A DNA stretch of 64,000 nucleotides. Origin: Edaphobacter lichenicola. GTDB lineage: Bacteria > Acidobacteriota > Terriglobia > Terriglobales > Acidobacteriaceae. The stretch spans positions 124,001-188,000 of the forward strand of contig NZ_JACHDY010000007.1 in assembly GCF_014201315.1 (NCBI RefSeq), in the 5' to 3' direction. The notes beneath the pieces are model-generated. The model had not been told where the DNA came from, did no database searches, and saw only the letters and a program-made list of their open reading frames with translations. Positions within the stretch are counted from its first letter, which is position 1, and each line of letters opens with the position of its first letter. The translations under genes and the position numbers were made by a program. Positions 1 through 9,229 of this stretch are shown here, piece after piece.

Positions 1-2
1 GG

Positions 3-494
3 TTCCTGATCTATATCAAAGAAGAGATTATTCTGGTGCTCTCGGTGGTCTCCTCCGAAGCTGCCATGCCTACGCTGATGGAGAAGCTCGAGGCGGTAGG
101 CTGCTCCAAGGCGCTCGTGGGGCTCGTAGTGCCGACCGGTTACATCTTCAACACGGACGGCACCGCGCTCTACATGACCCTCGCCGCTCTATTTGTTGCA
201 CAGGCTACTGGAACCCACCTCACGCTCATGCAGCAGCTCACCATCTTTGCCGTTGCCATCCTCACCTCAAAGGGCGCGAGCGGTGTGCAGGGAGCATCCT
301 TCATCGCGCTAGTCGCTACCTTGTCCGTGGTGCCGACGATCCCCGTGGCCGGCATGGCGCTCATCCTCGGCATCGACCGCTTCATGGCGATGTTCCGCGC
401 AGTGGTCAACATGATCGGCAGCGGCGTGGCAACTCTGGTCATCGCGCGCTGGGAAAACGAAGTCGACGCTGCCACGTTGGGCAGCCGCATGTAG
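3..494 (+). CDS. dctA: C4-dicarboxylate/proton or sodium symporter, C-terminal part
   Basis: This is the 3' part of a DctA-type (DAACS family) symporter that takes up succinate, fumarate and malate across the inner membrane; the start lies before the window. The reading frame is open from base 3. Visible family features are the serine-rich re-entrant loop ([10 protein letters not shown]), the helix with [12 protein letters not shown], which carries the cation and substrate contacts, and the motif ASGVQGASF before the last helices. About 160 C-terminal residues are present and they look intact. A bicupin gene follows 27 bases after the stop, so the two may be cotranscribed. Confidence 0.9.
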   Translation, partial: FLIYIKEEIILVLSVVSSEAAMPTLMEKLEAVGCSKALVGLVVPTGYIFNTDGTALYMTLAALFVAQATGTHLTLMQQLTIFAVAILTSKGASGVQGASFIALVATLSVVPTIPVAGMALILGIDRFMAMFRAVVNMIGSGVATLVIARWENEVDAATLGSRM

Positions 495-521
495 TGCAAC
501 ATTCGCTTTTTGGGAGAAACC

Positions 522-1400
522 ATGGCTCACGCAGTGATCAAGCTCGAAGAAGATAACTTTTCCATTCCCGAAGGTTATGGCCGACATGCCAAGGGCTACT
601 CGCGAGTCTCATTTATCGACCATTCGACCTCTGCGGCAGCCGTCCACATGGCCCATCAAATCGTCCAACTCGAACCCGGAGGCTATCTCGAGCAGTGCGT
701 GCTCGCCTATGAGAAAAGCCTTTACGTTCTGGAAGGTGAGATGGACTTGATGATGGATGGCCGCAGCTACCGCATGGGACCGGGCGATTACGCCCTGATT
801 CTAGTGGGCTCGGCACATGCGTTGAGATCAAGCAGCGGCACGCGCGCGCGCTGGATGGAGATGATTGCTCCACAGCCTCTGGCCAAGGCCGTAGGGCAGG
901 ATACCTTTTTCGTTGACGACTTCGATTGGCCTAAGAAGATTGAGCGCTTCGATAAAGGGGACGCTCGCACCCGTTTTGTAGGACACTTTGAAGATGCTCA
1001 GCTGCCACCGCCCGGCAACCTGCAGATGGACGGATACACCGGAGACGGTGCGCGCCTGATCAGCCAGAAGATGATGGTCGATCGCAACTTTGGATCGGCC
1101 CACATGACGATGTTCGTCGTGGAATTTGCGGAAGGCGGCGGTGGTTCACACCACACACATCCCTTCGAGGAGTCTTACTACTTTGTTTCGGGCATGGCCG
1201 ACTGTGAATTTGAAGGCAAGAAGTACATCGTAGAGCCCGGAACGTTATGTTGGACCGGAGTCGGTGCGAAGCATGCAATCTACACGCGAGGATCTGAACC
1301 ACTCCGGTTCATTGAGACGCAGACGCCTCAACCTCCAGCGCGCCAGGCCTTCCGGTTCGATTCTGAGTGGCGCAAAATGCGTGAAAGATATCCGGACTGA
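522..1400 (+). CDS. Bicupin protein, (S)-ureidoglycine aminohydrolase-like
   Basis: The 292-residue protein has two cupin barrels, roughly residues 45-125 and 185-270, as in AllE/YlbA-type ureidoglycine aminohydrolases and related metal-dependent bicupins. The C-terminal barrel keeps a metal-site pattern, HHTHPFEESYYF, with two spaced histidines and a glutamate and a later histidine in GAKHAI. I chose ATG 522 because GGGAG lies 6-7 bases upstream; an in-frame TTG at 510 has no such site. It follows the dicarboxylate symporter closely. A purine or allantoin catabolic role is possible from family resemblance, but no other allantoin genes are visible, so the substrate is unknown. Confidence 0.75.
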   Translation: MAHAVIKLEEDNFSIPEGYGRHAKGYSRVSFIDHSTSAAAVHMAHQIVQLEPGGYLEQCVLAYEKSLYVLEGEMDLMMDGRSYRMGPGDYALILVGSAHALRSSSGTRARWMEMIAPQPLAKAVGQDTFFVDDFDWPKKIERFDKGDARTRFVGHFEDAQLPPPGNLQMDGYTGDGARLISQKMMVDRNFGSAHMTMFVVEFAEGGGGSHHTHPFEESYYFVSGMADCEFEGKKYIVEPGTLCWTGVGAKHAIYTRGSEPLRFIETQTPQPPARQAFRFDSEWRKMRERYPD

Positions 1401-1492
1401 CAGGTGCGGATCGAGTGATCCGCAATAAGAAACAGTGATGAGCCTGGCAAGCGAGACCAGACCCATCATTGAGGAGCGTCAAGTCGCTGAGC

Positions 1493-3502
1493 TCAGGCCG
1501 TCGGGCTCTCCAGTATCTGAGCCAGCGCATGCAGCCGCCTGGCGTCCTCCGGATTCTTTGCGTCCGATGCGCTCGTTTCCACAGACGCCGCCATCCCATG
1601 CAACTTTGCCAGATCCTTCTTGCCAAGGTGCGACCTCTGCGTCCGCACAATCGCCTTATTCAAATCAGCAATCCGCGCTGACGACAGTGCCTGCGAGCGC
1701 CCCAGCTGATCGAGATATGCTCGCGCCACTGTCAGTTGAGACGGCCACGCAACCTTCTGCTGGTTCTGCACGTTCAACTCGCTGACCTTCACAAGACTGG
1801 CCGCATCAATCTCATTCTGTGTCAGAAATTTGCTTGGCACCAGCTTGAACACATCGAGGCCGCGCGCAATCTCCGATCCATAAATGTAGCCGTTGTACCA
1901 GTACGCAGACCAGTCTCCCCCCAGGACCAACGCCTTGGCATCGACGGGCCCGCGATCGAAGTAAGCGATCTCGTACGGATGCGCCGCGTCCGTAAAGTCC
2001 ATCACCGAAATACCGCCCTGATACCACGCCTGGACCTCGATATCACGCCCGGGCACCGGTATGAGTGAGCCGTTGTGAGCGACGCAGTTTTCCGTCTCCG
2101 TCTGTGCGGCCGGCATCTTGTAGTAGCTTGCGAACGACAGCTTGTCGTCCTTCAAGTTGAAGATCGCATCCGCTCCCCACCTGTTCGGATCCGTCGGACG
2201 GCAGCGTGGCTGCAGACCTCCTCCCCACTCATCGGTGAACACCACTTTCGTTCCGTCGTTCGAGAAAGACGCCGAGTGCCAGTACGAGTAGTTCGGATCG
2301 TTCACTGCATCCACGCGCTTCGGATGCACAGGGTCTCTGATGTCGAGCAGAATGCCATTCCCCGAACATGCCCCAGCCGCGAGTCCGAAAGCCGAATACA
2401 CCGTGATGTCATGGCACTGGTTGGTGTCCGCAGGCTTCTCCGCCTTCTTGTCGTGGCTGCCACCATTGTTCAAGCCGTTCAAAGCGCCCGTGCGCGCATC
2501 GATAAAGACTCGCGGACTCGAAACCACCTTAGCCTGCTGCGGTGCGGCAAGCGGCACCTTGATCACGTCGATCCGGAACAGCGAAGTATTCGGGTCCTTC
2601 TCCGGCTTCTCCTCCCGCGAGCAGCCCGCGAGTTCCTCACTCTGCCGCACAAACGACGTTCCCGAAACATAGATGTAGACGTTGTCCTTATCGTTCGGAT
2701 CCACGACCAGCGTATGCGTGTGCGACCCGCGGCAGGTCTGTACCGCCGCCACCTGCTTCGGATTCTTGATGTCCGAGATATCGAAGACTCTCACACCGCG
2801 AAAACGATCAGGGCTCGCCGTCGGAATCCGGTGGTCCTTCTCATGCCCCGGCTCCGGCGGGGGCAGCGGCGGAAATCCCTGCACTCCGCAGTCCAGTCGT
2901 CCATTCGGCATCTCCACCGACATGAACAGCAGGTTCCCATACACAGAAACATCTCCCTGCCCGCCCGGACACACCAGCGTGGTAATCAGCGAAACCTTCG
3001 CCGGGTTCGAGATGTCATAGAAGCTCACGCCATAGAAGTTGCCCTGGAACAGATGCGTTCCCTGAAACGCAAAGTCGGAGTTTGCGAAGGCAAGCTGCGC
3101 AATCACCAGCTGCATGGGCTTCGGGATCTTATCCCTGTTACCCACCCCTATCAGGTCCAGGCTCTTCTGAACCGCAGGATCGTCCGGATTCGTAGACGAT
3201 AGTTGAAACGCATTAGGCTTCTTCACAAACGCGAGGTGCTCCATCCCCATCGCAGTCTCACCCGCGTCATAGAGTCCCGGCTTCAACCCCACGCGCGGAT
3301 CGTTCATCGTCGACCCCGTCATACCCGGCGGCAGCGGTACAGCCGGTTTCGGCGTGAACGGATTGTCTTCTTCCTCAGCAGCGGCCTTCGCAGCCGGAGC
3401 AGCCGGAGCCTGCGCCCGCAAAGCTACCCAACTGGAACACACCATAGCCGCGCCAAAGGCCACACCGGCCAAACGGAAAGCGAGAGACTGCATACGATTC
3501 AT
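1493..3502 (-). CDS. Secreted LVIVD-repeat protein
   Basis: The 669-residue protein starts with a clear Sec signal peptide (about residues 1-28, ending near ALRAQ). The rest resembles LVIVD-repeat proteins, predicted beta-propellers: repeated strands such as FYGVSFYDISNPAKV, FRGVRVFDISDIKNPKQV and GISVMDFTDAAHPYEI. The last 150 residues are helical and may form an extra domain. ATG 3502 overlaps the stop of the upstream DUF305 gene in an ATGA arrangement, so the two are translationally coupled. A longer in-frame reading upstream only runs through the DUF305 gene. The function of this family is not established; a role at the cell surface with the DUF305 partner is inferred. Confidence 0.8.
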   Translation of the reverse strand: MNRMQSLAFRLAGVAFGAAMVCSSWVALRAQAPAAPAAKAAAEEEDNPFTPKPAVPLPPGMTGSTMNDPRVGLKPGLYDAGETAMGMEHLAFVKKPNAFQLSSTNPDDPAVQKSLDLIGVGNRDKIPKPMQLVIAQLAFANSDFAFQGTHLFQGNFYGVSFYDISNPAKVSLITTLVCPGGQGDVSVYGNLLFMSVEMPNGRLDCGVQGFPPLPPPEPGHEKDHRIPTASPDRFRGVRVFDISDIKNPKQVAAVQTCRGSHTHTLVVDPNDKDNVYIYVSGTSFVRQSEELAGCSREEKPEKDPNTSLFRIDVIKVPLAAPQQAKVVSSPRVFIDARTGALNGLNNGGSHDKKAEKPADTNQCHDITVYSAFGLAAGACSGNGILLDIRDPVHPKRVDAVNDPNYSYWHSASFSNDGTKVVFTDEWGGGLQPRCRPTDPNRWGADAIFNLKDDKLSFASYYKMPAAQTETENCVAHNGSLIPVPGRDIEVQAWYQGGISVMDFTDAAHPYEIAYFDRGPVDAKALVLGGDWSAYWYNGYIYGSEIARGLDVFKLVPSKFLTQNEIDAASLVKVSELNVQNQQKVAWPSQLTVARAYLDQLGRSQALSSARIADLNKAIVRTQRSHLGKKDLAKLHGMAASVETSASDAKNPEDARRLHALAQILESPTA

Positions 3503-4248
3503 CGTTTCTCCTTCAACATATCCTGCATAATTCCAATCTCGGCGCGTTGCGTGTTGTCTGCGTCCGTGGCGAAGTCGAACAGCTCCGCATCCTGCCCCGC
3601 ACCGGGCGTATCGAACAACTGCTTGACCATCACCAGCGCGCCGTTGTGATGCTGAATCATTCCCGTCAAAAACAGCCGGTCGAACTCCGCTCCACTGGCC
3701 TGTCGCAGCGCCTCCATCTGCTTCGACGTCAGCATCCCCGGCATGGCCGGCATCGGACTGCCGCTTCTGTCCATATCCGGCATCCCCGGCATGGCCGCCG
3801 ACATAGTCATAGCCACAGGCTCCCCGCGCGCCCTCAGCCACCGCTTCATGAACTTCATCTCATCCGCCTGCGAAAGGCCGATGCGCGCCCCCAGCGAACG
3901 GATCTCTTTGTTCTCCGTATGCGACGGAATCAGCGCCGTCATCTCGACCGCTTGCCCGTGGTGCATGATCATGCCCTGCATGAACTCGACATCAGCCTGC
4001 GATCTTTGCGGAGCCGTCGCGGTGGTAGAGGACGGCAGCCGCCTGCTCGGAGTTCCCGGCGCGCCCGGCTGCACCACCGGAGCCGAACTCGGCTGTGCCT
4101 GCTGAGCATGAACCGGAGCAGATGGCACACTACAAAGCGCCACAGCCGAAAGCCATCCACCGAACGCCACAAATCTGGTCGCCATAGTCCGCGGTCTGCG
4201 GCTGCGACCAATAGAGTCGAAGTTCAATCTTCCCATCGCGCCGGGCAT
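3499..4248 (-). CDS. Secreted DUF305 protein (putative metal-binding)
   Basis: The 249-residue exported protein contains a DUF305 domain, a ferritin-like helical fold. Diagnostic motifs are FMQGMIMHHGQAVEM near the start of the domain and FLTGMIQHHNGALVM near its end. The paired histidines and methionines suggest copper or other metal binding, as proposed for this family. A Met/Pro/Gly-rich stretch (about residues 160-180) lies between the two halves. ATG 4248 follows a GGGAGA site by about 7 bases; the hydrophobic signal segment starts near residue 22 (ATRFVAFGGWLSAVAL). Its stop overlaps the start of the LVIVD gene, and the PD40 gene at 4376 diverges from it. Confidence 0.85.
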   Translation of the reverse strand: MPGAMGRLNFDSIGRSRRPRTMATRFVAFGGWLSAVALCSVPSAPVHAQQAQPSSAPVVQPGAPGTPSRRLPSSTTATAPQRSQADVEFMQGMIMHHGQAVEMTALIPSHTENKEIRSLGARIGLSQADEMKFMKRWLRARGEPVAMTMSAAMPGMPDMDRSGSPMPAMPGMLTSKQMEALRQASGAEFDRLFLTGMIQHHNGALVMVKQLFDTPGAGQDAELFDFATDADNTQRAEIGIMQDMLKEKR

Positions 4249-4375
4249 ATTTCGTTCTCCCACGGTATCATGGCGGCTGCGAGTCGCAAGAGAGAAAGCC
4301 AATCTCCAGAGCGCCGTGGAGAGCGTGTACCTGCCGGGTCAAGAACGTCTAACAGCAAAGAGGAGTGTCACACCC

Positions 4376-5365
4376 ATGAAGGTTCTCTCGATCCAAACGC
4401 GCTTCTTCTGTAATCTCACCGTAGTCGCAGCCTCTCTTCTAACGCCGGCTCACGCGCAGCCCACTCCGTCGCACGCAGCAGAGCAGCATCTGCGCAGCCG
4501 TCTCTTCCTCTACGACCTGCGCACCGGCTCCTCGCACCTGGTCTACACGGCCGGCTCCATCTGGGAGGCGCCGAACTGGTCCCCCGACGGCAAATACCTC
4601 ATCGCCAACTCCGGCGGTGCCATCTACAAGCTCGTCCTCAAGCAGGACGGCACAGCCGAGCCGGCAAAGCTGGCCATCCCCGCCGACTATGAATGCAACA
4701 ACGACAAGGCCATCTCGCCCGACGGCACAAAGCTCGCCTTCTCAGCCACCGTCCCGCCACAAAAAGGCTCACAGGTCTTTCTCGCCGACGCCGACGGCAG
4801 CAACGCAAAGCTGATGACGCCCGACTCCCCCAGCTACTTCCACGGCTGGTCGCCCGACAGCAGCACACTCGCCTTCGTGGCCCAGCGCAACGGCAGCGGC
4901 CAATTCGACATCTACGGCATGCCCGCCGCCGGTGGACCCGAGAAGCAACTCACCTCCAACCCCCACCACGACGACGGCCCCGATTACTCTCCGGACGGCA
5001 AGTGGATCTACATCAACTCCGACCGCTCCGGCAAAGAGGCCGTCTGGCGCTTCCCTGCCGAAGGCGCAGGCCACAACGACGAGAAGGCTGAGATGGTCGT
5101 CAACGACGGACTGGAAGACTGGTTCCCCCACATCTCGCCCGACGGCAAAAAGATGGTGTACATCGGCTACCCCGCCGGCACTCCCAATCACAACCCGCGC
5201 AACGTCTCCATCGAACTAAAGCTGGTAGCAATCGACCATGGCAAAGTGTCGGCCACCCAAAAGAAACTCCTCCAGGCCACCGGCGGCCAGGGAACAATGA
5301 ACGTCAACTCCTGGTCCCCCGACTCCACCCGCTTCGCCTACGTCACCTATGAGGTTTTACAATAA
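4376..5365 (+). CDS. Exported PD40/TolB-like beta-propeller protein
   Basis: The 329-residue protein has a signal peptide (cleavage probably after AHAQ) followed by PD40 repeats of the TolB type: PNWSPDGKYL, AISPDGTKLAF, HGWSPDSSTLAF, PDYSPDGKWIY, PHISPDGKKMVY and NSWSPDSTRFAY. These build a periplasmic six- to seven-bladed propeller. In Acidobacteriota such proteins are usually annotated as biopolymer transporter Tol-like, but no TolA, TolQ, TolR or Pal gene is nearby. ATG 4376 is preceded by AAGAGGAG. A paralogue lies at 54838-55887 with the same repeat order. The ligand is unknown. Confidence 0.8.
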   Translation: MKVLSIQTRFFCNLTVVAASLLTPAHAQPTPSHAAEQHLRSRLFLYDLRTGSSHLVYTAGSIWEAPNWSPDGKYLIANSGGAIYKLVLKQDGTAEPAKLAIPADYECNNDKAISPDGTKLAFSATVPPQKGSQVFLADADGSNAKLMTPDSPSYFHGWSPDSSTLAFVAQRNGSGQFDIYGMPAAGGPEKQLTSNPHHDDGPDYSPDGKWIYINSDRSGKEAVWRFPAEGAGHNDEKAEMVVNDGLEDWFPHISPDGKKMVYIGYPAGTPNHNPRNVSIELKLVAIDHGKVSATQKKLLQATGGQGTMNVNSWSPDSTRFAYVTYEVLQ

Positions 5366-5552
5366 CTTCGCGCTCAGAGGATCGCACTCCCGGTCGATAG
5401 ATCCTCGGAATGTGGAATGTATCGGTAAATCTGGGTCTCGAATTGACGGGGATGCGGGAAGCGAGCAGAATCGGAAAACACAGCGCGAAAAGAAGTGGGA
5501 GACAGTGAAACGACTGTCTCATTGGGGCCCCAATTCTTCACACAGGAGATTA

Positions 5553-7691
5553 ATGGCCATGGCCCACATCTCGCTTCTCCCGCTCGCTGTAACTGCGACA
5601 CTCTTGGTTGTCGCACCTGCTGTTCAAACTCAGACCCGTCCGAATATCCAGCCAACGACTCAGACTCCGAAAGGAGTCGAGGTCCAGCTCTCCTCCGCGA
5701 AGACCGCTCTCGTCTTCGAGCCCAATCGCGGCCAAGCGGCTTCGGACTTCCAATGGATAGGCCGTGGTGCCGGATTCAGGCTCGGAATAACTTCCGATGG
5801 CGCCACACTTGAGTTTGGGGAGCATGCAGCCGCGAAGCCTGCAAGACCGCTCTTTCCGAGTGCGTCTCAACTAAGGAAGCTCCAGACAAAACCAAAAAGC
5901 GCACAAAGCACCCTTGTGAAACTGCACCTCTCGGGCAGCAGCGGCTGGAAGCCGATGGGGACGAAGCCAACTGGCGGGATCAGCAACTATTTCATCGGAA
6001 AGATGCCGGCAGGTTGGCACACTGATATCCCTCAGTACGAACAGGTCAAAGTTCCGAGTGTTTATAAAGGCGTTGATCTCATCTTCCATGGCGATGAGAG
6101 CGTACTGGAATACGATTTTGTTCTCGCGCCCGGGGCCGATCCGAGACAGATTCAACTCCAGTTCGAAGGCGCAGCAACTCTCGAGGTGGACAAAGGTAAC
6201 GGCGACCTTGTGCTCGCTATGGCGAACAAGACTGAGCTTCGTCATGCCCAGCCCAAGATCTATCAGGAGGTCGGTGGGAAGAGAGTACCCGTCAAGGGGG
6301 GATTTCGGATTCTGAAGGGGGATACTGCAGGATTCACCGTCGAAAAATATGATCCGAAGCAACCACTTGTGATCGACCCGACAATCTCCTTTGTCACATT
6401 CCTCGGAGGGTCCGACACCGATACCGCGAGTGCAGTGGCTGTCGATGGCTTAGGCGACACCTATGTTACTGGACAGACTTATTCCGGTAATTTCAACGTC
6501 GTTGGAGGCATCATCCAGGGCAGCAGGTCCGGCGACTCAGACGCATTTGTAACAAAATTGGGCACACACGGCAACATCCTCTTTTCGACCTATCTGGGCG
6601 GCGGCGACAACGACGCAGGGAACGGGATCGCAGTCGATGCCAGTGGTGTTTACGTCGGCGGCCAAACCCGCTCGGATGACTTTCCTCTCAGGCAGCCCTT
6701 CCAATTTGAAAAAAAGGGTGACGCTACCGTCTTTGTTACCAAGCTATCGCCGTCGGGCAACCGGCTCGTTTACTCGACCTACCTCGGCGGCTCCAACGGC
6801 GAGAACGGCGGAGCGATCGCCATTGATGCGTCTCAATCGGCCTATGTGGCGGGATTCACGACGTCGACGGACTTTCCAGTTGTGAACGGCTATGAATACT
6901 ACCCCGGCGGCGCCGTCAGCGGCTTTGTCTCTAAGATCGCACCCAACGGCGCATCGCTCATGTACTCCACTTATCTGGGCGGGTCAGACGTCGATTCCAT
7001 ATCCGCCATCGCAGTCGACAGCTCGCTTTCAGCTTATGTGACAGGCGAATCCGTCTCGCATGACTTTCCCTACGCCGGTTACCAGTCGACCATGTTTGGA
7101 GGATCGCCTTCGGCATTTCTTACCAAGCTAAGCCCGGCGGGCGACTCGCTCCTATACTCGACATCCCTCAGCCTGGAAACAACCATCGGTACTGGCGTGT
7201 CACTGGATCCTGCCGGGAACGCCTACGTAGCCGGAACCTTTTGCTCACCGTGTTCGGAGTCGGCTGCAGATTTTGCCTTCGTCTCAAAGACCTCTCCTGA
7301 AGGAAAGCTTCTCTACCTCAAATATCTCTCAGGGACCGATGGCAGCTCCGACGGCCAGGCGATAGCAACGGATGCAGGGGGAGAGACCTGGGTCGTCGGC
7401 AACACATCCTCAACCACGTTTCCTGGCGCTCCCCCCATTACACCGAACCCCACCGCAGGCTTTCTGGTGAAACTCGATAAAGATGGAAATGGCCCTCTCT
7501 ACACGGTCTTCCTCGGGGCACAAATTAATGGAGTGGCGGTGATCAAGCCCAAAGAACGAATTGTCGAGCTCCCCACGTATCCGACAATTTACACGGCAGG
7601 CACCCGGTTTACCGGCGGGATGGGCCTCTCGAACGAGGATGCGTTTGTGGTCAAGTTGGATGAGACTCCCGTGATTGTGAACGCTCCTTAG
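5553..7691 (+). CDS. Exported SBBP-repeat beta-propeller protein
   Basis: From ATG 5553 the protein is 712 residues with a Sec signal peptide (HISLLPLAVTATLLVVAP). The N-terminal third matches the conserved domain that precedes SBBP repeats in many Acidobacteria and Myxococcota proteins (FEPNRGQA, YFIGKMPAGWHTDIPQYEQV, YKGVDLIFHG, YDFVLAPGADP). About eight SBBP repeats follow, each with F-x-T-x-L/Y-L-G-G-S-x-x-D or similar plus a YVTG strand. It stops soon after the last repeat, without the Ig-like or anchoring domain that often follows. AGGAGA precedes the start by 3-4 bases; ATG 5559 is an alternative. It begins about 190 bases after the PD40 gene. Function unknown, probably surface or secreted. 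Confidence 0.75.
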   Translation: MAMAHISLLPLAVTATLLVVAPAVQTQTRPNIQPTTQTPKGVEVQLSSAKTALVFEPNRGQAASDFQWIGRGAGFRLGITSDGATLEFGEHAAAKPARPLFPSASQLRKLQTKPKSAQSTLVKLHLSGSSGWKPMGTKPTGGISNYFIGKMPAGWHTDIPQYEQVKVPSVYKGVDLIFHGDESVLEYDFVLAPGADPRQIQLQFEGAATLEVDKGNGDLVLAMANKTELRHAQPKIYQEVGGKRVPVKGGFRILKGDTAGFTVEKYDPKQPLVIDPTISFVTFLGGSDTDTASAVAVDGLGDTYVTGQTYSGNFNVVGGIIQGSRSGDSDAFVTKLGTHGNILFSTYLGGGDNDAGNGIAVDASGVYVGGQTRSDDFPLRQPFQFEKKGDATVFVTKLSPSGNRLVYSTYLGGSNGENGGAIAIDASQSAYVAGFTTSTDFPVVNGYEYYPGGAVSGFVSKIAPNGASLMYSTYLGGSDVDSISAIAVDSSLSAYVTGESVSHDFPYAGYQSTMFGGSPSAFLTKLSPAGDSLLYSTSLSLETTIGTGVSLDPAGNAYVAGTFCSPCSESAADFAFVSKTSPEGKLLYLKYLSGTDGSSDGQAIATDAGGETWVVGNTSSTTFPGAPPITPNPTAGFLVKLDKDGNGPLYTVFLGAQINGVAVIKPKERIVELPTYPTIYTAGTRFTGGMGLSNEDAFVVKLDETPVIVNAP

Positions 7692-7789
7692 CTGCCTAAA
7701 CTTCCAACGAAATAAATCCCAAAACGGGAAACCCTCAAATAAATCCACAACCCATGGCGCATTTTTCAAGTCCGGAAAACTGGCTGCTT

Positions 7790-7895
7790 AAACACCACGT
7801 TTACCACGCATAACACCACAAATTCACCACCGAAACACCACGTTTTGGCACCCGTTTTTTGCCAAACCCCTGCAAAAACGAGGAAACACCACGTC
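7790..7895. repeat. Phased ACCAC-word intergenic repeat
   Basis: Between the SBBP gene and the sigma factor (7692-8035) there is no gene. The middle holds at least five ACCAC words starting at 7794, 7803, 7815, 7826 and 7837, spaced 9, 12, 11 and 11 bases, with another near 7888. On the other strand these read GTGGT, the same word and near-helical spacing found in the repeats at 24663 and 26271. An inverted pair around 7853-7865 (TTGGCA...TGCCAA) may form a small hairpin. The rest is T- and A-rich spacer. Confidence 0.5.
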
Positions 7896-8035
7896 AAAAA
7901 AAATAACTGCCAACAAAGTTCCTTCTTCCGGCTGTCTCTCCCCCACCCGGCGGAATGACGGTGGAGGAGGTGGCCCCCTTTCCTGCCCCGAAACCTTACC
8001 TATGCCAGAAAAAGAAAATTTGTGAAGAGCCTAGT

Positions 8036-8689
8036 TCAAGACATTGGCCTGGCATCTCGTTCGTTGATATATCTTCCGAGTGCTCGTCTCCCGCGAATTA
8101 GGCGCGATTTTGTGGCAGCCACAGAAATTCCCACTTTCTGCGCAATTTCCTCGATTGACCCGTCGGAGGATAGGCTAATCTCGAGCACATCGCGGAGTAC
8201 CGGACGGAGACGATTGACAGCCGTCCTCAAACGTACTTCCCTATCGCGCTCGATGTAGTGCAGCTCAACGTCTTTTGCTGGATCCGGAATATCTAGAGGG
8301 ACCCGCGCGTCGCCGTCGAGGTGTGCCTCTATTGAGGTCTCGTTGCGTCGACGTTTCTGCCGCAGGATCATGAGCGCAGAGTTTATTGCTATTCGCGTCA
8401 ACCATGTAGAAAATTTCGACCTTCCATCAAACGTTTTGAGATGAACGAAGGCCTGAAGAGTCGCGTTTTGACATGCATCTTCTGCGTCTTCACGATTCTT
8501 CGTGATTCGATAGACAGTGGTGAAGACGCGTCTCGAGTGGCGGTTACAAACTTCTGCGAACGCGACGTGAACCCCTTGCTTTGCAGCAGCGACGAGACTT
8601 TCATCGCTTGCATAGTGAAGTAAGCATTTTGGACTTTGATCCTGCTCAGGGGAGCCGCCTAAGCTCATTCGATTGCTATCGAAAAACAA
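8036..8689 (-). CDS. ECF-type RNA polymerase sigma factor
   Basis: The 217-residue protein has the two sigma-70 ECF domains. Sigma-2 covers about residues 40-110 (ESLVAAAKQGVHVAFAEV, then NREDAEDACQNATLQAFVHLKTFDGRSKFSTWLTRIAIN, the region 2 core), and sigma-4 covers about 145-210 with the helix-turn-helix GSIEEIAQKVGISVAATKSRLIRGRRAL. The likely start is TTG 8689, which has GGAGAG about 6 bases upstream; ATG 8668 is a weaker choice. No anti-sigma gene adjoins it. It lies downstream of the efflux operon on the same strand, separated by about 540 bases, so it probably has its own promoter. Confidence 0.85.
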   Translation of the reverse strand: MFFDSNRMSLGGSPEQDQSPKCLLHYASDESLVAAAKQGVHVAFAEVCNRHSRRVFTTVYRITKNREDAEDACQNATLQAFVHLKTFDGRSKFSTWLTRIAINSALMILRQKRRRNETSIEAHLDGDARVPLDIPDPAKDVELHYIERDREVRLRTAVNRLRPVLRDVLEISLSSDGSIEEIAQKVGISVAATKSRLIRGRRALGRYINERDARPMS

Positions 8690-9229
8690 TTTTACTCTCC
8701 GGTGTTTCCATCTAGTTATCAGTCGGGCGAGTCGCGAATTAGCGTTTCTTTATGGGTGTTTTGCAGACTAGGCGGATACGAAAAGAACGCTTCGTGTGTG
8801 CTGGGGAGTGTTCAGTTCTCAGCATATGAATTGTTCTCTGCTTTCTCAGAAATAATCGACCTGTTGGTTAAGATCGATTAGTTCTTTCTCAGCCCAGCCA
8901 GGTTTCAACCTAATTCGAGCAGTTCCTATGACGGAAGTGAGTAAAGGTGAGCTAGCCGTGAGGGTGAGCTGAAGATTTTCGAAACATCGGTCTGAGGAGG
9001 CGTGAGTGAGTTCGACAGCACGTTAGTCATGGGCACGACTTTTTGTTCGTGGGCGAAGATCACATCATGATGAAAACAATCCAACAAACAGTGCTCGAGA
9101 TGCACCTATAGAGACGCACTCTCTTTTGCTTCACTTCAAAAGGCAACGCTGGAGACGCGCCTAGCACGAAGTCTCGAGTATCTTCCGCTCTGCCGCACCG
9201 TTCTCGCTGACTCATGATCGAGTTATCTG
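8690..9229. other. Intergenic region without a recognisable gene
   Basis: This 540-base gap lies between the TolC gene and the sigma-factor gene, both on the minus strand. No open frame has coding character or a good ribosome site. Short GTGAG-rich direct repeats occur around 8938-9010. It presumably carries the promoter of the sigma-factor gene, but I cannot point to convincing -35/-10 boxes. Confidence 0.5.
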
